The notes below the pieces were generated by a model. The model worked only from the letters and a program-made list of their open reading frames with translations. It was not told the origin of the DNA and made no database searches. A program made the position numbers and the translations under genes. 64,000 nucleotides of DNA from Haemophilus sp. HMSC068C11 (GTDB taxonomy: Bacteria; Pseudomonadota; Gammaproteobacteria; Enterobacterales; Pasteurellaceae), in the NCBI RefSeq assembly GCF_001815355.1, contig NZ_KV820368.1:1-64000 (forward strand), in the 5' to 3' direction. Positions 59,121 through 64,000 of this stretch are shown piece after piece (positions within the stretch are counted from its first letter, which is position 1; each line of letters begins with the position of its first letter).

Positions 59121-60122
59121 ATGAAAAAAATCGTACTGAGTTTAGTCGCAGCAGCATTGTTATCGGCATGTTCAAACAGCGTGGAAAAAATGCAGACGGC
59201 TAATGACACTTATCAAAATTCTGATCGTGAAATACCGAGCTTTTCTCCTTTAGCAAGTGGTGGGGTAACATTGCCGCAAGCTGATCCGACTTATGAACTT
59301 CCTCAGCTTAATGCGAAAAAAGAACGCGTGGATATTCGTCCGCCTTCAACCCCATTAGCGATTATTAAAAATTCTTTAACACAATTTGATGGCGAACGTG
59401 CATTGATTGTTTATACGGATGCACAAGCAGAGCTTTATAACCTCAAACAAATTGAGCGTTTATTGAAAGAAGAAGGCACGAATTCGACCTTAGATGGTGC
59501 AATATTAATGAGTGACTGGGCGCCAACGGGTCGTGCAGACGATAAAGCCAATACAGAGATCCGTTATAAAATTGAACAAGTTACAGCGCAAGATGCGAGT
59601 GCGTTAGCGGTTTCTGTCGAACAAATGCGTCGTGATGGTGTAATTTACACACCAAATCAAGCTGATAAGCAGCGCTATGCATCTGATCGTTTAAATCGTT
59701 TTGTTTCGGCGCTCACTAGCGCTTATAACAAGCAACAACAAGATTTAAGTAGTGCTTCTGTAGGACCTTTCCAATCTGGTTTAATTACTGATACGAATGG
59801 CAGAATGGCATTGGGTATGGATGCAAGCTTTGGTCAAGCATGGCAACGTTTAGGTTCGGCTCTACCGAAATTAGGCTTTAAAGCAACATCTGAATCTGCA
59901 GGCCGTGGTTATCGTGAATTGAAATATAAACCATTGGATAAACAAGAGTGGTTACGTTTAGGTGTGAATCCGCCTAATCTAGAAAAAGGCGTTTACCAAA
60001 TGCAAATTTCTGCGGTGGGTAAACAAAGTGCGGTCGTGATCACTGATGAAGATGGCAAGGCATTACCAAATGAAGCCGCTCAATCCCTCTATTCCGCGCT
60101 AGGTGTGTTACTTGCGCAATAA
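59121..60122 (+). CDS. bamC: Outer-membrane assembly lipoprotein BamC
   Basis: A 333-residue lipoprotein of the BAM complex that folds beta-barrel proteins. The signal ends at lipobox LLSAC (Cys17). The unstructured N-terminal part contains the BamD-binding region, followed by two helix-grip domains (ALIVYTDAQAELYNL; GMDASFGQAWQRLGSALPKLGF). It follows dapA, the conserved dapA-bamC order. A terminator follows. Confidence 0.93.
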   Translation: MKKIVLSLVAAALLSACSNSVEKMQTANDTYQNSDREIPSFSPLASGGVTLPQADPTYELPQLNAKKERVDIRPPSTPLAIIKNSLTQFDGERALIVYTDAQAELYNLKQIERLLKEEGTNSTLDGAILMSDWAPTGRADDKANTEIRYKIEQVTAQDASALAVSVEQMRRDGVIYTPNQADKQRYASDRLNRFVSALTSAYNKQQQDLSSASVGPFQSGLITDTNGRMALGMDASFGQAWQRLGSALPKLGFKATSESAGRGYRELKYKPLDKQEWLRLGVNPPNLEKGVYQMQISAVGKQSAVVITDEDGKALPNEAAQSLYSALGVLLAQ

Positions 60123-60140
60123 TATAATAAGTTGATAAAT

Positions 60141-60175
60141 AAAAAGTGCGGTTCAATTTGACCGCACTTTTTTAT
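60141..60175. terminator. Inverted-USS terminator between bamC and the gene at 60186
   Basis: AAAAAGTGCGGT and ACCGCACTTTTTT form a strong stem over a 9-base loop with T-runs on both strands. It serves convergent genes. Confidence 0.92.
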
Positions 60176-60185
60176 TAGAAAAAAT

Positions 60186-60482
60186 TTATTCAGCTTTCAC
60201 GCCTAAGTTACCCATTTTTACACCGAGGTTACCGAGTGAAACCGGATCCAAATAATCCCCCAAGAATTTGAATAACTCACTTAATTCCGTAAATGAGCGT
60301 TTGATTTTTACTTGATCTTCTACTTTACGCACAAATTCATAACGCACATTTTCGCCTTCAAAATAAGCTGTGAGCGTGAGATAAATGGTTTCAAAAAAGT
60401 GGCTTTGAGCCCCTTCTTCACCTGGATCACTGATACGGACATTCCAAGTATTGTTAAATAAAACTTCTGTTTTGATTGACAT
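60186..60482 (-). CDS. Small protein of unknown function with a repeated C-terminus
   Basis: Not recognised. A 98-residue soluble acidic protein with no signal peptide. A WNVRISDPGEEGAQSHFFETIYLTL region leads to a hydrophobic, probably beta-rich core. The last 16 residues repeat a unit (LGNLGVK, then MGNLGVKAE). It may be a Pasteurellaceae-specific small family. The start ATG at 60482 lies 26 bases from the arfA stop on the same strand. Confidence 0.6.
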   Translation of the reverse strand: MSIKTEVLFNNTWNVRISDPGEEGAQSHFFETIYLTLTAYFEGENVRYEFVRKVEDQVKIKRSFTELSELFKFLGDYLDPVSLGNLGVKMGNLGVKAE

Positions 60483-60507
60483 ATAGACTTCCTCTTTTTG
60501 TTATTTT

Positions 60508-60762
60508 TTATACTGAAATTGAAACGAAAAACCCGATGATAAAATTTCTGAAATCAAAAACTTTATCATCGGGCTTTTCAAACCAATTGCTCGCATATTT
60601 TGCTTTTCGTTGGTAACTGCCTTTGCCTTTACGTTTTTTCTCAACGCGTTGGCGGAATAATTTGTCGTGTAATAGTGCCATCACAGCATTATCTTTCACG
60701 ACTCCTTTGGAGTGTTGATAAATGGGCTGATTTTCAACCGCACTTTTTGTTTTTTTTGTCAT
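60508..60762 (-). CDS. arfA: Alternative ribosome-rescue factor ArfA
   Basis: An 84-residue protein that frees ribosomes stalled on non-stop mRNA by recruiting release factor 2. The core [20 protein letters not shown], then [19 protein letters not shown], is the family signature. The frame can be read 15 codons further upstream, but AGAGGT just before the ATG at 60762 marks the start. The end of the coding region contains a strong hairpin, so most transcripts probably lack a stop codon, the known self-regulation of arfA by tmRNA. The full-length tail FFVSISV is hydrophobic, as in E. coli. Confidence 0.9.
   Translation of the reverse strand: MTKKTKSAVENQPIYQHSKGVVKDNAVMALLHDKLFRQRVEKKRKGKGSYQRKAKYASNWFEKPDDKVFDFRNFIIGFFVSISV
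60527..60573 (-). terminator. Terminator hairpin inside the arfA coding sequence
   Basis: CCCGATGATAAA (60532-60543) and TTTATCATCGGG (60562-60573) form a perfect 12-base stem with an 18-base loop. On the minus strand the hairpin is followed by T5 before the stop codon at 60508. Transcription stop or RNase III cleavage here would yield a non-stop arfA mRNA. Confidence 0.87.
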
Positions 60763-60778
60763 ATTTACCTCTAAAAAA

Positions 60779-60802
60779 TTGCCGTGAAGTGTTTCACGGC
60801 AA
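60779..60802 (-). terminator. Terminator of the ArsC-like gene
   Basis: TTGCCGTGAA and TTCACGGCAA pair over a 4-base loop, with T6 following on the minus strand. It lies between the ArsC-like gene and arfA. Confidence 0.88.
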
Positions 60803-60827
60803 GTCATTATAGCGAAAATGAATAAAA

Positions 60828-61178
60828 TTACAAAATGGCGAGTACGCTTTCAGGCGGTCGTCCAATTTTGGCTTTTTCACCTTTTACCACAATCGGGCGC
60901 TCTAATAAGGCTGAATTTTCACTGATGGCTTTTAATAAATCATCATGAGTTAATGCAGGATTATCTAACCCTAATGATTGATAAAGCTCATCTTTGGTAC
61001 GCATCATTTTTCTAACATCATCTAATCCTAATTTATTAGCCAGTTGCTGTAATGCTTCAACAGAGTAGTGTTGTTGCAAATAAAGTTCGATAGTTGGTTG
61101 GATACCTTTTTCTTCTAATAAAGCTAAGGTTTCACGGCTTTTTGAACAGCGCGGATTATGGTAAATCTTAACAGACAT
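60828..61178 (-). CDS. ArsC/Spx-family thioredoxin-fold protein (YfgD-like)
   Basis: A 116-residue protein with a thioredoxin fold and the arsenate-reductase motif NPRCSKS (Cys11). The [15 protein letters not shown] and [18 protein letters not shown] segments match the glutaredoxin-dependent ArsC family, YfgD branch. No ars operon partners are present, so arsenate reduction is uncertain. It is divergent from perM, which also neighbours yfgD in E. coli. Confidence 0.85.
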   Translation of the reverse strand: MSVKIYHNPRCSKSRETLALLEEKGIQPTIELYLQQHYSVEALQQLANKLGLDDVRKMMRTKDELYQSLGLDNPALTHDDLLKAISENSALLERPIVVKGEKAKIGRPPESVLAIL

Positions 61179-61272
61179 AACGTTTCCTTCTATTTTATGT
61201 TGAATGAGTGGATATAGGATTGATTTAAATTTTAACTTATAATGACAAAAAATACTTGTTTAGGAAGACTTT

Positions 61273-62319
61273 ATGTTAGAAATGCTAAAAAATTGGTATA
61301 GCCGTCGCTTAAGCGATCCGCATGCGATGGGACTACTTGCCATTTTGTTATTTGGCTTTATTGCGATTTATTTCTTTAGTGATTTAATCGCTCCGTTACT
61401 GATTGCCATTGTATTAGCATATTTATTGGAAATGCCGATTAATTTTTTAACGAAAAAATTAAAATTTCCTCGAATGCTTGCCACGTTAATTATTTTTGGT
61501 GGCTTTCTAACCTTAGCGTTATTAATTTTCTTCGGGCTTGTACCAACATTATGGAATCAAACGATTTCCTTATTAAGCGATTTGCCAGCCATGTTCAATA
61601 AGTTACATGAATGGTTATTAGCCCTTCCTGAGCATTATCCTGAACTCATCGATTACACCATGATTGACACCTTTTTTAGTGCGGCTCGCGCGAAGATTTT
61701 GGGCTTTGGTGAATCTGCGGTGAAATTGTCGATTACTTCATTAATGAACCTTGTATCACTGGGTATCTATGCATTTTTAGTGCCATTAATGATGTTCTTT
61801 ATGCTGAAAGATAAAACAGAACTTCTTGCTGGTGTAAGCCGATTTTTGCCTAAAAACCGTCTTTTAGCGTCTAAAGTATGGAATGAGATGCAGCAACAAA
61901 TTGCGAATTATATTCATGGCAAATTGTTAGAAATTTTGATTGTTGGCGTGGTGACTTATATTATCTTTTTAAGCTTTGGTTTAAATTATCCGCTGTTACT
62001 TTCTGTTGTCGTAGGTCTCTCTGTCTTAGTCCCTTATATTGGTGCGGTATTGGTGACGATTCCCGTTGCTTTAGTCGCCATGTTCCAGTTTGGCATTTCC
62101 CCAACGTTTTGGTATTTAATTGTGGCCTTTGCGGTGAGTCAACTTCTAGATGGAAACTTGTTGGTGCCGTATTTATTCTCTGAAGTCGTTAATTTACATC
62201 CTTTAGTAATCATTATTTCGGTGTTGATTTTCGGCGGATTATGGGGGTTCTGGGGCGTATTCTTCGCTATTCCGTTGGCAACGCTCGTTAAAGCTGTGCT
62301 GAATGCATTACCGGATTAG
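61273..62319 (+). CDS. perM: AI-2E family transporter PerM
   Basis: A 348-residue membrane protein of the AI-2E/UPF0118 family with about seven to eight segments. Motifs include [32 protein letters not shown], and the C-terminal [30 protein letters not shown]. The role (permease) is inferred from related proteins; substrates differ among members. A terminator with a GAAA loop follows. Confidence 0.83.
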   Translation: MLEMLKNWYSRRLSDPHAMGLLAILLFGFIAIYFFSDLIAPLLIAIVLAYLLEMPINFLTKKLKFPRMLATLIIFGGFLTLALLIFFGLVPTLWNQTISLLSDLPAMFNKLHEWLLALPEHYPELIDYTMIDTFFSAARAKILGFGESAVKLSITSLMNLVSLGIYAFLVPLMMFFMLKDKTELLAGVSRFLPKNRLLASKVWNEMQQQIANYIHGKLLEILIVGVVTYIIFLSFGLNYPLLLSVVVGLSVLVPYIGAVLVTIPVALVAMFQFGISPTFWYLIVAFAVSQLLDGNLLVPYLFSEVVNLHPLVIIISVLIFGGLWGFWGVFFAIPLATLVKAVLNALPD

Positions 62320-62341
62320 ACAGAATTAAAACGATAAAAAG

Positions 62342-62366
62342 AAAGCTGACGAAAGTCAGCTTTTTT
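62342..62366. terminator. Terminator between perM and trmO
   Basis: AAAGCTGAC and GTCAGCTTT pair around GAAA, followed by a T-run. It serves convergent genes. Confidence 0.92.
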
Positions 62367-63093
62367 GTTCTTTTAATTTTTGGATATCCAAAATTTCCAC
62401 ACAATTTGTTGTCCCTGCTTTAATGCGCCATTTAATATTAAATTCGTACAGACTAATACCGTAAATACGGTCGGTTTCTTTACCTTGTTGATAAGCTGGG
62501 CGGGGATCTTGTGCGATCACTTCTGTAATAAATCTCGCTAAGTGCGGTCGGTTTTTGTGATATTTTTCAACCGCACTTTGGGCGATTTCTGTAAATTCTA
62601 CGTTTAATTTTGCAGGTGGTTTTTCTTGTGCAAAACTTGATTTTGCCTCAGGTTCGCTATCAGCATAGGCAATATAAGGCTTAATATCAAAAATAGGTGT
62701 GCCATCGACAAGATCCACGGAGCCCAAATGCAGAAAAACACGTCCATGAATACATTCCACTTGGCGTAATTCAACTTTGGATAAGCCTAGCGGATTAGGG
62801 CGATGCGTAGCCCGTGAAGCAAATACACCGACACGTTGATTGCCGCCTAAACGAGGGGGACGAACAGTGGATTGCCATTTCCCATGGGGTATTTTGTCGA
62901 ATTGGAAAATAAGCCAAAGATGGCTAAATTGCTCTAATCCTCGCACCGCCTCTGGTGAATTATATGGAGGGAGAAGTTCCACAATACCAATGCCATCTTG
63001 TACTAAATCAGGCTGGCGTGGCACTGAGAATTTTTCTTTGTAAGGCGTGTGAATCACCGCAATTGGGTGAAGAGTCAGTGTTAAATCATTCAT
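62356..63093 (-). CDS. trmO: tRNA (N6-threonylcarbamoyladenosine37-N6)-methyltransferase
   Basis: A 245-residue enzyme that methylates t6A37 of tRNA-Thr using SAM, formerly YaeB/TsaA. Signature stretches are [53 protein letters not shown] and [14 protein letters not shown]. Length is normal. It is divergent from menA, and its stop lies inside the terminator shared with perM. Confidence 0.92.
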   Translation of the reverse strand: MNDLTLTLHPIAVIHTPYKEKFSVPRQPDLVQDGIGIVELLPPYNSPEAVRGLEQFSHLWLIFQFDKIPHGKWQSTVRPPRLGGNQRVGVFASRATHRPNPLGLSKVELRQVECIHGRVFLHLGSVDLVDGTPIFDIKPYIAYADSEPEAKSSFAQEKPPAKLNVEFTEIAQSAVEKYHKNRPHLARFITEVIAQDPRPAYQQGKETDRIYGISLYEFNIKWRIKAGTTNCVEILDIQKLKEQKS

Positions 63094-63154
63094 AAAAAGG
63101 CAATTTCCGTGTAGAATACGCCCTTTATTGTAATCAAAAGTGCGGTCAAAAAAA

Positions 63155-64000
63155 ATGACAAATCATAAATTGAAAATGTGGTGGGAAACCGCTCGCCCAA
63201 AAACCTTGCCTTTGGCATTAGCTTCTATTTTTACTGGTTCGGCATTGGCATATTGGGCGGATAAAGAAAGTTTTAATCTCACCGTGATGTTACTTTGCTT
63301 GCTTACCACCATTTTATTGCAAGTACTTTCCAACTTTGCTAATGATTACGGCGATCATCAAAAAGGGTCAGATACCGAAGAACGTATTGGGCCTTTACGC
63401 GGTATTCAACAAGGTGCAATTTCTGCGAATGAGCTTAAATGGGGCTTAATTTTAATGGCGGTGGGTTCATTTTTTTCAGGCGCATTCTTAATTGGTATCG
63501 CATATCAAAGTCTCACAGATTTATTGGCCTTTGCAGGTTTGGGTATTCTTGCCATTATTGCTGCCATTACTTATACCGTAGGGGCTAAACCTTATGGTTA
63601 TTTAGGTTTAGGCGATTTGTCAGTGTTGCTCTTTTTTGGTTTATTGGGTGTGGGTGGAACCTATTATTTACAAACTCACAGCATTGATAGCTTAATTACT
63701 TTACCTGCATTAGGCTCAGGTTTATTAGCAACAGCTGTTTTAAATATCAATAATTTACGTGATATTGAGCAAGATGCTAAGGTAGGAAAAAATACCCTGG
63801 TTGTGCGTATTGGCCCGAAGAAAGGACGCATTTATCACTGTGTTTTATTAAGCATTGCCGCTTTATGTTATGTGCTATTTGCGGCATCAACCGCATTTAG
63901 CCCTTGGCATTTCTTATTTTTATTGGCATTTCCACTGTTATTAAAACATGCGTTATTTGTTTATCGCAGCAAAGAGCCTGCAGTGTTACGTCCGATGTTA
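63155..64000 (+). CDS. menA: 1,4-dihydroxy-2-naphthoate prenyltransferase (partial, runs off the window)
   Basis: A 282-codon frame with no stop before the window ends; members are about 300 residues. It begins [20 protein letters not shown], the MenA start. The first aspartate motif is [14 protein letters not shown], binding the prenyl diphosphate magnesium, and the second is [17 protein letters not shown]. Several membrane segments follow. It prenylates DHNA to demethylmenaquinone, completing the path of menB and menC found at 45-48 kb. A USS overlaps its leader. Confidence 0.93.
   Translation, partial: MTNHKLKMWWETARPKTLPLALASIFTGSALAYWADKESFNLTVMLLCLLTTILLQVLSNFANDYGDHQKGSDTEERIGPLRGIQQGAISANELKWGLILMAVGSFFSGAFLIGIAYQSLTDLLAFAGLGILAIIAAITYTVGAKPYGYLGLGDLSVLLFFGLLGVGGTYYLQTHSIDSLITLPALGSGLLATAVLNINNLRDIEQDAKVGKNTLVVRIGPKKGRIYHCVLLSIAALCYVLFAASTAFSPWHFLFLLAFPLLLKHALFVYRSKEPAVLRPML

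Overview
This window looks like a chromosomal segment from the genus Haemophilus (Pasteurellaceae, Gammaproteobacteria). The low-GC sequence is dense with the Haemophilus DNA-uptake signal core AAGTGCGGT and its complement, often as inverted pairs that double as terminators. Nearly all gene products are of Haemophilus type, and gene pairs such as menC-aroQ, accB-accC, panF-yhdT, prmA-dusB-fis and exbB-exbD-tonB are in the order expected for this family. A species close to H. parainfluenzae is plausible, but the sequence alone does not settle it. No insertion sequence, prophage, CRISPR array or tRNA gene was seen.

Layout. 1-455: the 3' end of an rRNA operon (23S tail, 5S, terminator). 592-8268: yihI, a DUF2489 gene, hemN; then lysA-lptM facing cyaY-recQ; then yjjI, a glycyl-radical enzyme without an adjacent activase. 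8453-15370: a YczE-like membrane protein, an LPS pair (waaL-like ligase and GT9 transferase), glycolytic fba and pgk, an RNase T2, yfhL and a 52-residue DUF1232 protein. 15513-22024: an MFS transporter, narQ, murB, a DUF2322 gene, rpoH, plsY, folB. 22079-29618: a metal-export pair (CDF/MerR), an operon coupling a Tat-exported ABC uptake system to nnrS, an unknown exported protein, and plsC-ftsP. 29706-44405: lpxH, glmS with a DeoR-type regulator, the nudC-hemE-yjaG-hupA block, a DUF3290/DUF421 pair, tyrP, yicC, ygfZ, anmK-murQ and a phosphohexomutase. 44595-55624: a lipoprotein, menB, a GT25 glycosyltransferase, menC, aroQ, accBC, yhdT-panF, an EamA transporter, prmA, dusB-fis. 55675-64000: tonB-exbD-exbB, bcp, dapA-bamC, an unknown gene, arfA, an ArsC-like gene, perM, trmO, and the 5' part of menA.

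Functional themes are mostly housekeeping: envelope and LPS assembly (waaL, GT9, GT25, lpxH, plsC, plsY, lptM, bamC), cell-wall precursors and recycling (murB, glmS, anmK, murQ, dapA, lysA), haem and anaerobic metabolism (hemN, hemE, narQ, nnrS, yjjI, menaquinone genes), and global regulation (rpoH, fis, hupA).

The most noteworthy points are: a GT25 gene between menB and menC, bracketed by two near-identical copies of one 32-bp USS hairpin; a single inverted repeat resembling the neisserial DNA-uptake sequence beside the ABC-nnrS operon; the terminator hairpin inside the arfA coding sequence; a possible ribosome-site-masking hairpin in front of the YczE-like gene; a near-consensus CRP site upstream of yjjI; and a MerR-type promoter with the diagnostic 19-bp spacer. 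No clearly new defence or mobile system was found.
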